Of a stretch of DNA of 64,000 nucleotides, positions 16,340-24,712 are shown one piece after another. Made by a program: the position numbers and the translations under genes. The DNA lies in NCBI RefSeq assembly GCF_050434925.1, contig NZ_JBNDJK010000001.1, positions 496,001 to 560,000 of the forward strand. The letters are read 5' to 3'. The notes beneath the pieces were generated by a model. The model saw only the letters and a program-made list of their open reading frames with translations, had not been told where the DNA came from and did not search any database. Numbering within the stretch: position 1 is the stretch's first letter; the number at the start of each line of letters is the position of its first letter. The DNA comes from Inquilinus ginsengisoli_B. GTDB taxonomy: Bacteria; Pseudomonadota; Alphaproteobacteria; DSM-16000; Inquilinaceae.

Positions 16340-17206
16340 TCAGGCAGCCGCCGCCAGCTCGACGAAGGCGCGGATCGCCGGGAAGCGGCGACGGTCGCGC
16401 TGGCACAGCACATATTCGTCGGTGTGCCAGGCGCAGTCACCCAGCGACCGGACGGCGATGCGCGGGTCGGGACGGATCTCGCCCGCAGAGATGAAGCCGA
16501 GGCCGAGGCCCAGCGCCACCGCCTCCTGCACCGCCTCGCGGCCGGTCACCTCGAACACCGCGCCGGGCGCGATCTCCGCCTCCGCCAGCCCGCGCTCGAC
16601 CGTGCGCCGGGTCATCGACCCATTTTCGCGCATCACCAGCCGCTGCCCGGCCAGCGCCGCGACCGGCACCGCGTCGCCCATCGCCAGCGGATGGCCTTCC
16701 GGCAGCATCAGCCGCACCGGGTCGCGATACAGCGGCACGATGTGGAAGCGCGGATCGACCGGCGGATTGGACAGCAGCGCCACGTCCAGCCGCGCCTCCG
16801 ACAGGTCCTCCAGCACCGCGCCGGCATTGCCGATCGACAGCCGGATCTCGACCTGCGGATGGCGGCGGTCGAATTCGGCGATCAGTGGCATGACGTAATA
16901 CGGGCTGTCGGCGCCGAGCTGCAGCAGGCCGCGGGCCAGTTGGGCCGAGCCCTCCAGCAGCATCGCCGCCTCCTGCTCGGTGTCGAACAGGCGGGTGGTC
17001 AGCTGGAACAGCCGCCGCCCCATCTCGGTCGGCTGCACCCGGCGTGAGCTGCGCTCGAACAGCAGCACGCCGTAGCGCTCCTCCAGCGCCTTAACCGATT
17101 GCGACAGGGTCGGCTGGGTCAGCCCCAGCGTCCGCGCCGCCAGGGTGAAGCTGGCCTGGGTCGCCACGGCGTGGAAGGCGCGCAGCTGCATCAGGTTCAT
17201 CGGCAT
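16340..17206 (-). CDS. LysR-family regulator, predicted control of the phosphonate genes
   Basis: A 288-residue LTTR. The winged helix covers residues 1-62 (LMQLRAFHAVATQASFTLAA, GLTQPTLSQSVKALEERYGV), followed by a substrate-binding domain (LQLGADSPYYVMPLIAEFDR). It resembles the LysR subgroup found with aminoethylphosphonate catabolism genes. It is divergent from tmpA-tmpB; the gap starts with an AT-rich CTATAGATAG (17209-17219), a possible LTTR-binding site. The placement predicts control of tmpAB by an organophosphonate or its product; this is inference. Confidence 0.88.
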   Translation of the reverse strand: MPMNLMQLRAFHAVATQASFTLAARTLGLTQPTLSQSVKALEERYGVLLFERSSRRVQPTEMGRRLFQLTTRLFDTEQEAAMLLEGSAQLARGLLQLGADSPYYVMPLIAEFDRRHPQVEIRLSIGNAGAVLEDLSEARLDVALLSNPPVDPRFHIVPLYRDPVRLMLPEGHPLAMGDAVPVAALAGQRLVMRENGSMTRRTVERGLAEAEIAPGAVFEVTGREAVQEAVALGLGLGFISAGEIRPDPRIAVRSLGDCAWHTDEYVLCQRDRRRFPAIRAFVELAAAA

Positions 17207-17242
17207 AGCCTATAGATAGCATGGAAAACGCGTATTGGATTT

Positions 17243-18442
17243 ATGCACAAGGACGGCGCAGCGTCGACGCCAGCCATCCCTGCCGAGGCCGCCATGCCCA
17301 CCGCCCTTGCCGTTTCGCCCGCCGTCGTTGATACGGTGCGGATCGCCGCCCTCGCCCACACCGCCGACCGGCTGACCATCCGCTGGTCGGACGGGCGCGA
17401 GAGCCCCTATCCCGCGATCTGGCTGGCCGACAACCGGCCCGACCGCCGTGACCGGCCGGACGGGCAGCGCCTGTTCGACGCCATCGACCTACCCGACGGC
17501 ATCGCCATCGGCAGCGTCGCCGTGTCCGCCGAGGGCTCGGTCGAGATCCACCTGACCGGCTTCGACACCCCGGCGCGCTTCGACGCCGCATGGCTGCGCG
17601 CCCATGCGCTGGACCCGGCCTCCCGCGCCGAGCGCAGGCGCCGGCCGGTGCTGTGGGGTTCGTCGCTCGCGCTGCCCGCCGGGGACTACGCCGCTGTGAC
17701 CAGCGACGGCGGCGCCCGCGCCGCGTGGCTGCGCCAGGCCTATGACCACGGCTTTTCCCTGCTGCGCGGTGTGCCGGCGGAACCGGGCATGGTCTGCATG
17801 GTGGTCGAGCTGTTCGGCTTCGTGCGCGAGACCAATTACGGCCGGCTGTTCGACGTGGTGGCGGTGGACAAGCCTCAGAACCTGGCCTTCACCGCCCTGT
17901 CGCTGGGCAACCACACCGACAACCCGTATCGCGATCCGGTGCCGCAGCTGCAGCTGCTGCATTGCCTGGAGGCGGCAGCGGAGGGCGGCGAGTCGGTGGT
18001 GGTCGACGGCTTCGCAGCAGCCGAGAGGCTGCGACGTGAGACGCCGGACGCCTTCGCCCTGCTTACCCGGAGGGCGGTGCCGTTCCGCTATGTCGAGCCC
18101 GGCAAGGTGGATTTACGCAACCGGGCGCCGCTGATCGAGCTGGATGCCGAGGGTGACCTGGCGGCAGTGCGCTACAACAACCGCTCGATCGCGCCGTTCG
18201 ACCTGGATCCGGACGAGGTCGGCCCGTTCTACGACGCCTATCGCCGCTTCGGCCGGCTGCTGCACGACCCGGGGCTGACGGTCGGCTTCCGCCTGGCACC
18301 GGGCGACCTGTTCATCGTCGACAACCAGCGCGTGCTGCACGGCCGCCGCGGCTTCTCCGCCGGGCGCCGCTGGCTGCAGGGCTGCTACGCCGACAAGGAC
18401 GGCCTGACCAGCACCCTGTTCAGCCTGGAGGCGGCCCGATGA
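17243..18442 (+). CDS. tmpA: Predicted 2-trimethylaminoethylphosphonate dioxygenase (TmpA-like)
   Basis: A 399-residue Fe(II)/2-oxoglutarate oxygenase of the gamma-butyrobetaine hydroxylase family. An N-terminal DUF971-like domain (about 30-125) precedes a TauD fold. The iron ligands are visible as HTD (His224, Asp226) in GNHTDNPYRDPVP and His366 in NQRVLHGRRGF. The cysteines that bind zinc in the N-terminal domain of true butyrobetaine hydroxylases are absent. The gene overlaps an HD-domain oxygenase by four bases, the arrangement of tmpA-tmpB, where TmpA hydroxylates 2-trimethylaminoethylphosphonate at C1. A butyrobetaine role is the alternative. An ATG at 17294 with GAGG upstream may be the true start. 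Confidence 0.75.
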   Translation: MHKDGAASTPAIPAEAAMPTALAVSPAVVDTVRIAALAHTADRLTIRWSDGRESPYPAIWLADNRPDRRDRPDGQRLFDAIDLPDGIAIGSVAVSAEGSVEIHLTGFDTPARFDAAWLRAHALDPASRAERRRRPVLWGSSLALPAGDYAAVTSDGGARAAWLRQAYDHGFSLLRGVPAEPGMVCMVVELFGFVRETNYGRLFDVVAVDKPQNLAFTALSLGNHTDNPYRDPVPQLQLLHCLEAAAEGGESVVVDGFAAAERLRRETPDAFALLTRRAVPFRYVEPGKVDLRNRAPLIELDAEGDLAAVRYNNRSIAPFDLDPDEVGPFYDAYRRFGRLLHDPGLTVGFRLAPGDLFIVDNQRVLHGRRGFSAGRRWLQGCYADKDGLTSTLFSLEAAR

Positions 18443-18996
18443 CCGAGACCCTGCATCCGCTGCTGGCCGAGATCGAGGACCTGTTCGCCGCCCATGGCCA
18501 CAACACCTATGGCGAAGGCGTGACCATGCAGGAGCACGGCCTGCAGGCCGCCGCCCTGGCCGAGCACGAGAGCGCGCCGGACACGCTGGTGGTGGCCGCG
18601 CTGGTGCACGATATCGGCCATTTCCTGGAGCTGGCCGACGACGCCTTCGGCTATCACAAGCATGACGGCGCCGGCGGCGACTGGCTGGCCGCCCGCTTCA
18701 GCCCGGAGGTCAGCGAGCCGGTCCGCCTGCACGTCGCCGCCAAGCGCTATCTCTGCGCCGTCGAGCCGAGCTACCTGGACGTGCTGTCGGCCGCCTCGGT
18801 CCATTCGCTGGCCAAGCAGGGCGGGCCGATGAACGCCGCGGAGGCCGCCGAATTCGCCCGCCACCCCCATGTCGACGCCGCGGTGCGGCTGCGGCGCTGG
18901 GACGATGGCGGCAAGGTCGACGGGCTGAAGGTCAGCGCCGTCGCCGATTATCGCGATCGCATCCTCATGGTGGCGAAGGCGGGGTTAGCGGGCTAA
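18439..18996 (+). CDS. tmpB: HD-domain mixed-valence diiron phosphonate oxygenase (TmpB/PhnZ-like)
   Basis: A 185-residue HD-superfamily protein. The N-terminal YGEGVTMQEHGLQAA segment (Tyr24, His33), LVHDIGH (His57-Asp58), a HKHDG histidine near 73-75, LHVAAKRYLC (His98, Lys102) and LRRWDD (155-156) reproduce the metal and phosphonate-binding layout of PhnZ. TmpB cleaves the hydroxylated product of TmpA to glycine betaine and phosphate. The ATGA overlap with tmpA implies coupled translation. It could instead be a PhnZ acting on hydroxy-aminoethylphosphonate, but a butyrobetaine-hydroxylase-like partner favours TmpB. Confidence 0.75.
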   Translation: MTETLHPLLAEIEDLFAAHGHNTYGEGVTMQEHGLQAAALAEHESAPDTLVVAALVHDIGHFLELADDAFGYHKHDGAGGDWLAARFSPEVSEPVRLHVAAKRYLCAVEPSYLDVLSAASVHSLAKQGGPMNAAEAAEFARHPHVDAAVRLRRWDDGGKVDGLKVSAVADYRDRILMVAKAGLAG

Positions 18997-19005
18997 CCCA
19001 TAGCC

Positions 19006-19103
19006 GTCATGGCGAGCCCCGCAGGGGCGTGGCCATCCAGGAATCGAGCCGCTGGATCGCCCCTTCTAAGCTCAAAAGGGGGCGCTTCGCTCCTCGCGAT
19101 GAC
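19006..19103. repeat. Imperfect inverted repeat, dispersed intergenic element
   Basis: The arms begin GTCATGGCGAG and end CTCGCGATGAC. Between them are ATCCAGG and CTGGAT, GGGGCG and CGCCCC, and GCGCTTCGCTCCTCGC. This matches the common alphaproteobacterial type of short palindromic repeat found between genes. It lies between the convergent tmpB and rid genes, and a related element is at 30298-30385. Confidence 0.65.
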
Positions 19104-19134
19104 GCCTTTGAATTGCTGGTCCTCGCTCTGGATT

Positions 19135-19521
19135 CTACTGCGCCGCGACCGCCTGGATTTCGACCAGCAGGCTGGGCACCGCCAGGCCGGCGACCACCAC
19201 CAGGGTCGAGGCCGTGGCGTAGCCGCCCAGGCGCCGCTCGCGCACCGTGCGGTACAGCGGCACCAGGTCCGGCCGGGTGATGAAGCCGTCGACCTTGACC
19301 AGGTCGGTCACCGCCATGCCGGCATCCGCCAGCACGGCGAACAGGTTGTCCCAGGCCAGCTCGAACTGGCGCTCGGCATCATCGGGAATGGTGCCGTCCG
19401 GCGTGGCGCCGACCTGGCCGGAGATGTGCAGCCAGCGGGCGCCGGCCGGGGCCGAGGCGCCGTGGCTGTAGCGGGAGAACGGCGCGGCGACGCCGGCCGG
19501 GTTGTGCAGCTGGATGGTCAT
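19135..19521 (-). CDS. Rid (YjgF/YER057c/UK114) family protein
   Basis: A 128-residue Rid-family trimer-type protein (ISGQVGATPDGTIPDD, LVKVDGFITRPDLVPLYRTV, LLVEIQAVAAQ). The residue that corresponds to the catalytic arginine of RidA (the VARLP of the E. coli protein) is a glycine here (VVAGLAVP), so classical enamine/imine deaminase activity is unlikely; it belongs with the Rid-like subfamilies of unknown activity. It is the last gene of the nitrile hydratase operon, 21 bases after the accessory gene, which suggests it deals with a product or intermediate of that pathway. Confidence 0.88.
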   Translation of the reverse strand: MTIQLHNPAGVAAPFSRYSHGASAPAGARWLHISGQVGATPDGTIPDDAERQFELAWDNLFAVLADAGMAVTDLVKVDGFITRPDLVPLYRTVRERRLGGYATASTLVVVAGLAVPSLLVEIQAVAAQ

Positions 19522-19542
19522 GGGTCTTCCCCTGGTGTCGGT

Positions 19543-19923
19543 TCAGTGGCCGGACAGCGGATCGTTCTCGAGCAGGATCGGGGCGCCATGCGGCGTGGCC
19601 CGGGCGGCGCGGTCCCAGGCGTCCTTGCGCCGGCCCAAAGCCTCGGAATCGGCGACGCCCTTGGCCAGCACCAGACGCTCCAGCGCCGCCAGCCAGTGCT
19701 CGTAGTAGCGGCTGCCGTCGTCGGGCTCACCTGCCCGGGCGATCTCCGCCGCCAGCGCCGCCGCCCATTCGCCCCAAGTGAAGATGCCGCGCTGGTGCAG
19801 TGCCACCGCCATGGCGAAGGCCTGGGCCTGCCAGGGCTCGGCGAAGACCGGCCCGCCGGCATCGCTCGGCGGCAGCGGTGCGGCGCCGTCCAGTGCCGCG
19901 ATCACCGCCTCATGCCGGCTCAA
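19543..19923 (-). CDS. Nitrile hydratase accessory protein
   Basis: A 126-residue protein with GPVFAEPWQAQAFAMAVALH and GIFTWGEWAAALAAEIARAG, followed by YYEHWLAALERLVLAKGVAD. These are the hallmarks of nitrile hydratase accessory/activator proteins, which resemble the N-terminal half of the beta subunit. It probably helps insert cobalt or modify the cysteines of the alpha subunit. It overlaps the end of the beta gene by 14 bases. Confidence 0.88.
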   Translation of the reverse strand: MSRHEAVIAALDGAAPLPPSDAGGPVFAEPWQAQAFAMAVALHQRGIFTWGEWAAALAAEIARAGEPDDGSRYYEHWLAALERLVLAKGVADSEALGRRKDAWDRAARATPHGAPILLENDPLSGH

Positions 19924-20569
19924 GATAGCCCTCCCAGGCGTCGATCGAGACGGTCAGGGTCGGGTCCGCCGCCTCGCCCCACAGCTCGCGCCCATCGAAG
20001 CGCACGGTGTAGAGCCATTGCGGGCTCTCGCCGCGGCCATGGGCGTTGCTGTCCGGCAGCACGAAGACGCCGTGCACGCGCTCGATCTCGCCCGCCTTGC
20101 CGCGGGCATAGCGCGGCAGCCTGGTGTGGCCGGTGGGGTGCTCGTTGCGGGTCAGCACCACGTCGCCGACGGCGAAGCGCGCCGGAGCCGCTTCCGGCCG
20201 CTGGTAGTTGCTGCCACGCGCCAGCGCCGGGGCGACCTGGTCCGCCCGCAGCACCCGCAGGCCCGGCACCGGCGGATCGATCGCGCGCCCGGCCTTCAGC
20301 TCTTCCGCCGAGACCAGGCCCGCACCCTGCAGCAGCTTCTCCAGCCCCTTGGTCCAGATTTCGTAATAGCTGGAGGACAGGTAGTCGGCCGGATGCAGCG
20401 TCTCGCGCGCATGCCGGCTAATGTCGATGTTCCAGCGGCCCAGACCACCCGCCGCCAGGGTGAGGGCCAGGGCCCGCTTCTCCCACTCGGCATGGAAGCG
20501 GACATCCTCCGGCTCCGGCATCACCGGGCCGAAGCCCATCATGCCGCCGAGATCCTGGGCGCCGTTCAT
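19910..20569 (-). CDS. nthB: Nitrile hydratase subunit beta
   Basis: A 219-residue beta subunit. It begins MNGAQDLGGMMGFGPVMPEP, the invariant opening of this family, and has a SH3-like C-terminal domain (FAVGDVVLTRNEHPTGHTRL, RYARGKAGEIERVHGVFVLP). Together with the alpha subunit it forms the hydratase that turns nitriles into amides. ATG 20569 overlaps the alpha stop (ATGA). Confidence 0.93.
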   Translation of the reverse strand: MNGAQDLGGMMGFGPVMPEPEDVRFHAEWEKRALALTLAAGGLGRWNIDISRHARETLHPADYLSSSYYEIWTKGLEKLLQGAGLVSAEELKAGRAIDPPVPGLRVLRADQVAPALARGSNYQRPEAAPARFAVGDVVLTRNEHPTGHTRLPRYARGKAGEIERVHGVFVLPDSNAHGRGESPQWLYTVRFDGRELWGEAADPTLTVSIDAWEGYLEPA

Positions 20570-21231
20570 CGCGTGGCCTCCGACCCTCGGGTCTCCGGGG
20601 TCCGCGCGATGCCGGCGCCGATCATGCTGTCGCGGGTGACGAGATCGGCCAGCGCGTCCTCGCCCCAGCCCTCGGTGCCGGCCGGGCGCATCGGGATCAC
20701 CAGGTAGCGGGTCTCGGCGGTCGAATCCCAGACCCTGATCCGGGTCTCGGCCGGCAGGGTGACGCCGAAATCGGCCAGCACGCCGCGCGGGTCGATCACC
20801 GCGCGCGAGCGGTAGGGCGCCGATTTGTACCAGACCGGCGGCAGGCCCAGCACCGGCCAGGGGTAGCAGGAGCACAGGGTGCAGACGACGAGGTTGTGGG
20901 TGTCGGGCGTGTTCTCGACCGCGACCATGTGCTCGCCCTGGCGGCCGACGAAGCCGAGCTCGGCGATCGCGGCGCTGGCATCGGCCTGAAGGCGCTCGTG
21001 ATAGGCGGGGTCGGTCCAGGCCTTGGCCACCACCCGGGCGCCGTTGCGCGGGCCGATCTTGGTCTCATAGGTCTCGATCAGCACGTCGAGCGCGGCCGGG
21101 TCGACATAGCCCTTCTCGACCAGGATCGATTCCAGCGCCTTCACCCGCAGCGCGATCTCGGGCAGGTCGCTGCCGTCGTGGTGGTCGTGGTCGTGATGAT
21201 GAGGATCGGGCATGGGCGTGTTCCGCTGCAT
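20566..21231 (-). CDS. nthA: Nitrile hydratase subunit alpha, cobalt type
   Basis: A 221-residue alpha subunit. The metal site reads VCTLCSCYPWP, with Cys117, Cys120, Ser121 and Cys122. Threonine after the first cysteine (CTLCSC) marks the non-corrin cobalt class rather than the iron class. The N-terminus holds a histidine/aspartate run (PHHHDHDHHD) that could bind metal ions. Nitrile hydration gives an amide in the cytoplasm; no amidase lies next to it. The start may be 21231 or the ATG at 21213; neither has a strong ribosome site. The order is alpha-beta-accessory-rid. Confidence 0.93.
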   Translation of the reverse strand: MQRNTPMPDPHHHDHDHHDGSDLPEIALRVKALESILVEKGYVDPAALDVLIETYETKIGPRNGARVVAKAWTDPAYHERLQADASAAIAELGFVGRQGEHMVAVENTPDTHNLVVCTLCSCYPWPVLGLPPVWYKSAPYRSRAVIDPRGVLADFGVTLPAETRIRVWDSTAETRYLVIPMRPAGTEGWGEDALADLVTRDSMIGAGIARTPETRGSEATR

Positions 21232-21328
21232 CGGATCCGCCGGGGGCCGGCGGGGGCCGGATGGGTATGCGCAACAATGCCGGGTTCAGGCGGCGCGGTC
21301 GAGCGGTTGATCCGCGCAGCCTGTCCCG

Positions 21329-22390
21329 TCAGGGGATCAGCCGGTCGCGCCGCAGCTGCCCGAACAGGTCGAAGAAGGCGTCGTCGGTCGGCTGATAGGC
21401 GGTGAAGCCGAGCCGGCGGCTCTTCGACATGTCGGTCACCACCTCGATCGGCCGGCCGAGATCGGCATCGGTGTGCCAGGGCGAGACCAGCCGCCCGATC
21501 TCGGGCTCGGCCAGGCCGTGGCGGGCCGCGATCTCCCGCCAGGCGGCCGCGTCATCGGCCATCTGCTGCTCCAGCGGCCGGACCGTGCCGTCGAAGGGCT
21601 CGGCGTCGAGGCCGAACCAGCCGGCGATCCGTCCCCACATCCAGCTCCAGCGGAAGACGTCGCCATTGACCACGTTGAACGCCTGGTCGGCGGCGGCCGG
21701 GGTGGTCGCCGCCCACAGCAGGTGCCGGGCCAGCAGCCGCGCATCGGTCATATCGGTCAGCCCGTCCCACTGCGCCGCCACGCCGGGGAAACGGAACGGC
21801 CGGCCGGTCTCGCGGCAGAGCGTTGCGTAGACCGCCAGCGTCGTCCCCATGTTCATGGCGTTGCCGACCGCCTTGCCGATGACCGTGTGCGGTCGGTGCA
21901 CGCTCCAGCGGAAGCCGTCGCGCGCGGCGGCGGCGAACACCTCATCCTCCTGCGCGTAGTAGAAGTTCTCGATGTCGAGCCGGCCCTGCTCCTCGCGGAA
22001 CGGGGTCTGCGGCAGGGCGCCTTTGCCATAGGCCTCGAACGGCCCGAGATAGTGCTTCAGGCCGGTGACCAGCGCGACGTGGCGGACCGAGCCGGCGGGC
22101 CGCAGCGCGTCCAGCAGGTTGCGGACCATGGTGGCGTTGACGCGGATATTCTCCGCCTCGGTCGGCTGGCGCAGCCAGCTGGCGATGACGACCAGGGACG
22201 GCGTGGCATCGCGCAGGGCGTCGGACAGCGACGCCGGGTCCATAAGGTCGGCGGCCAGCGGCGTGACGCCGGGCAGGTCGGGCGGCCGGCGCGCCAGGCC
22301 GGCCACGCGCCAGCCCTCCCCGGCCAGCAGGGCAGCGGTGGCGCTGCCGACGATGCCGCCGGCGCCGACGATCAAAGCGGATGGGGTCAT
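21329..22390 (-). CDS. SDR-family reductase, PRISE-like
   Basis: A 353-residue extended short-chain dehydrogenase. It has the Rossmann motif VGAGGIVGSATAALLAGEGW and the central TGLKHYLGPFEAYGKG and WSVHRPHTVIGKAVGNAMN segments that are typical of the progesterone 5-beta-reductase/iridoid synthase-like (PRISE) group. In this group the catalytic residues are Lys and Tyr (here Lys in TGLKHY, Tyr in FYYAQED). It would reduce enones with NADPH, but the natural bacterial substrate is unknown. The start is ATG 22390. It lies 97 bases downstream of the nitrile hydratase promoter region on the same strand and is divergent from fumC. Confidence 0.82.
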   Translation of the reverse strand: MTPSALIVGAGGIVGSATAALLAGEGWRVAGLARRPPDLPGVTPLAADLMDPASLSDALRDATPSLVVIASWLRQPTEAENIRVNATMVRNLLDALRPAGSVRHVALVTGLKHYLGPFEAYGKGALPQTPFREEQGRLDIENFYYAQEDEVFAAAARDGFRWSVHRPHTVIGKAVGNAMNMGTTLAVYATLCRETGRPFRFPGVAAQWDGLTDMTDARLLARHLLWAATTPAAADQAFNVVNGDVFRWSWMWGRIAGWFGLDAEPFDGTVRPLEQQMADDAAAWREIAARHGLAEPEIGRLVSPWHTDADLGRPIEVVTDMSKSRRLGFTAYQPTDDAFFDLFGQLRRDRLIP

Positions 22391-22565
22391 GGGAAGTCCT
22401 CGGGTTGCCGAGATGATCTGGGCATGCCGCCCGTCCCGATCCAGACCGCACCCTGGAATGACGCACCCGCGGGAGGGCAGCGAACGGCCGCCGGGCGCTA
22501 CCCCAACACCCGCATTCGTGCTAGCAAACCGGCCGACCGACAACCTGGAACACCGGAGCCGTCCG

Positions 22566-23969
22566 ATGGCCGCCGAAATCGCATTCCGCACCGAGACCGA
22601 CAGCCTGGGCGCCGTCGAGGTGCCGGCCGACCGCTACTGGGGTGCGCAGACCCAGCGCAGCCTGCAGAACTTCAAGATCGGCGGCGAGCGCATGCCGGCG
22701 CCGCTGGTGCGGGCGCTGGGCATCCAGAAGAAGGCCTCGGCCCTGGCCAATGTCGCGCTCGGCGAGCTCGATCCTTCGGTCGGCAACGCCATCGTCGCCG
22801 CCGCCGAGGAGGTGATCGACGGCACCCTGGCCGACCATTTCCCGCTGGTGGTGTGGCAGACCGGATCGGGCACCCAGACCAACATGAACGCCAATGAGGT
22901 GATCTCGAACCGCGCCATCGAGATCCTGGGCGGCGAGATCGGCTCGAAGAAGCCGGTGCATCCGAACGACCACGTCAATCGCGGCCAGTCCTCGAACGAC
23001 AGCTTTCCGACGGTGATGCACATCGCCGCGGTCGAGCAGATCGGGCACGAGCTGCTGCCGAGCCTGGAGCATCTGCACCGCGCCTTGGCCGCCAAATCGG
23101 CCGAATTCAAGGACATCGTCAAGATCGGCCGCACCCATCTGCAGGACGCGACGCCGCTGACCCTGGGCCAGGAGTTCTCCGGCTACGCCCGCCAGATCGA
23201 GCTGGGCATCGCCCGGGTCAAGGGCTGCCTGCCGCATCTGCTGGACCTCGCCCAGGGCGGCACCGCCGTCGGCAGCGGGCTGAACGCCAAGGAGGGCTTC
23301 GCCGAGGCCTTCGCGGCGCACGCTGCCAGCATTACCGGCTTCCCGTTCAAGACCGCGCCGAACAAGTTCGAGGCGCTGGCCGCGCATGATGCCTGCGTCG
23401 AGGCCTCGGGCGTGATGAACACTCTGGCCGTGTCGCTGATGAAGATCGCCAACGACATCCGCATGCTCGGCTCCGGCCCACGGTGCGGCATCGGCGAGAT
23501 CCACCTGCCGGAGAACGAGCCCGGCTCGTCGATCATGCCGGGCAAGGTCAACCCGACCCAGTCCGAGGCGATGACCATGGTCTGCACCCAGGTGATGGGC
23601 AACCACGTCACCGTCACCATCGCCGGCTCGAACGGCCATTTCGAGCTGAACGTGTTCAAGCCGGTGATCATCTACAACCTGCTGCAGTCGATCCGCCTGC
23701 TGGCCGATTCCTGCCGCAGCTTCACCGACAACTGCGTCGTCGGCATCGAGGCGCGGACCGAGCGGATCGAGCAGCTGCTGCACGAATCGCTGATGCTGGT
23801 GACGGCGCTGAACCCGCATATCGGCTACGACAACGCCGCCAAGGTGGCGAAGAAGGCGCATGCCGAGAACACCACGCTGAAGCAGGCGGCGATCGCGCTG
23901 GGCCTGCTGACCGCCGAGCAGTTCGACCAGTGGGTGCGGCCGGAGACAATGGTCGGCCCGAGCGCCTGA
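22566..23969 (+). CDS. fumC: Fumarate hydratase class II
   Basis: A 467-residue enzyme of the aspartase/fumarase superfamily. It starts with RTETDSLGAVEVPADRYWGA, contains SGTQTNMNANEV and the signature GSSIMPGKVNPTQSE, whose serine is the catalytic base, and TAL NPHIGYD near the end. It hydrates fumarate to L-malate in the citric acid cycle without an iron-sulfur cluster. A ribbon-helix-helix gene follows within 21 bases. Confidence 0.96.
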   Translation: MAAEIAFRTETDSLGAVEVPADRYWGAQTQRSLQNFKIGGERMPAPLVRALGIQKKASALANVALGELDPSVGNAIVAAAEEVIDGTLADHFPLVVWQTGSGTQTNMNANEVISNRAIEILGGEIGSKKPVHPNDHVNRGQSSNDSFPTVMHIAAVEQIGHELLPSLEHLHRALAAKSAEFKDIVKIGRTHLQDATPLTLGQEFSGYARQIELGIARVKGCLPHLLDLAQGGTAVGSGLNAKEGFAEAFAAHAASITGFPFKTAPNKFEALAAHDACVEASGVMNTLAVSLMKIANDIRMLGSGPRCGIGEIHLPENEPGSSIMPGKVNPTQSEAMTMVCTQVMGNHVTVTIAGSNGHFELNVFKPVIIYNLLQSIRLLADSCRSFTDNCVVGIEARTERIEQLLHESLMLVTALNPHIGYDNAAKVAKKAHAENTTLKQAAIALGLLTAEQFDQWVRPETMVGPSA

Positions 23970-23989
23970 CCGGCGTCGGTTGAGACGGG

Positions 23990-24211
23990 GTGAGCGGCGT
24001 CCGCAAGCGGTCGGTCAGCATCGCCGGCCACGCCACCAGCGTGTCGCTTGAGCCGGCCTTCTGGAACGCCCTCACCCGCCTGGCCGCCGCGCGCGGCCTG
24101 CCGGTCAACCGCCTGGTCGAGGCGGTCGACGCCGCCCGCGACCCGGACGGCAACCTGTCCAGCGCGCTGAGGACCGCGGTCCTGCAGGCGGCGCTGGAGC
24201 GGGAGATCTGA
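23990..24211 (+). CDS. Ribbon-helix-helix domain protein
   Basis: A 73-residue protein translated from a GTG at 23990, with GAGACGGG just upstream. It reads SVSIAGHATSVSLEPAFWNA, then a helical ARGLPVNRLVEAVDAARD, which fits the RHH_4 family common next to fumC in Alphaproteobacteria. It may bind DNA as a dimer; no target is known. It shares a transcript with fumC and ends at a terminator hairpin. Confidence 0.82.
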   Translation: MSGVRKRSVSIAGHATSVSLEPAFWNALTRLAAARGLPVNRLVEAVDAARDPDGNLSSALRTAVLQAALEREI

Positions 24212-24239
24212 AAGCCCCGGCCGATCGGTCGGGGCTTTT
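24211..24239. terminator. Intrinsic terminator after the fumC unit
   Basis: AAAGCCCCG (24211-24219) pairs with CGGGGCTTT (24230-24238), and the stem is extended inwards by CCG/CGG. It ends in TTTT. The AAA side can serve the convergent secreted-protein gene, so it is likely bidirectional. Confidence 0.7.
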
Positions 24240-24258
24240 CACGATTAGGCCAGGGAGA

Positions 24259-24576
24259 TCAGCCGCCGCATTGCGCGGCGTAGGACTGGTCGCCGGTGGC
24301 AACCTGCTGGTCGACCTGCTGGATCTGCGCGTCGGTCAGGCTCAGCTCGGACTTGCAGGTCTTGTAGATGGCGACGAGGGTCTTGGTCTCGTCCATCAGC
24401 TCCTTGCTGGCCGAGCACTGCTCGTCCTTCGTGGCCCCGGCCTGCATCTTGGTCATCGTGGCCTGGGTCAGGGTCTGGATCTTCTGGGCCTGGGCCTGAG
24501 CGTCCTCGGTGCATCCGGCGAAGGCCGGCGAGGCCGTGAGGATGGCAATGGCGGCGGCGAGAACAATGCGCTTCAC
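24259..24576 (-). CDS. Hypothetical secreted protein with four cysteines
   Basis: A 105-residue protein from a GTG at 24576 with a good AAGGAG ribosome site. The first 20 residues (MKRIVLAAAIAILTASPAFA) form a signal peptide with an AFA-G cleavage site. The mature part of about 85 residues is helical and glutamine-rich, with four cysteines (GCTED, EQCSA, KTCKS, AQCGG) that could form two disulfides in the periplasm. I do not recognise the family. Confidence 0.72.
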   Translation of the reverse strand: MKRIVLAAAIAILTASPAFAGCTEDAQAQAQKIQTLTQATMTKMQAGATKDEQCSASKELMDETKTLVAIYKTCKSELSLTDAQIQQVDQQVATGDQSYAAQCGG

Positions 24577-24712
24577 GAAAAACTCCTTTGGGCTTCCTGA
24601 ACGAGCCGCTCCGAAGCGAACCGGAGCGGTGTCCGGGAAACCCATGGCCGCGGACCAAGTTCCCAAAAAATTATGAAGAATTGCGCCTATCCGCGCCGAC
24701 GATAGGACGCCG

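Noticed and set aside
21181..21213. The HHHDHDHHD run in nitrile hydratase alpha as a separate metallochaperone
   Set aside because: It is in frame at the N-terminus of the alpha subunit and too short to be a gene; it is treated as a metal-binding extension.
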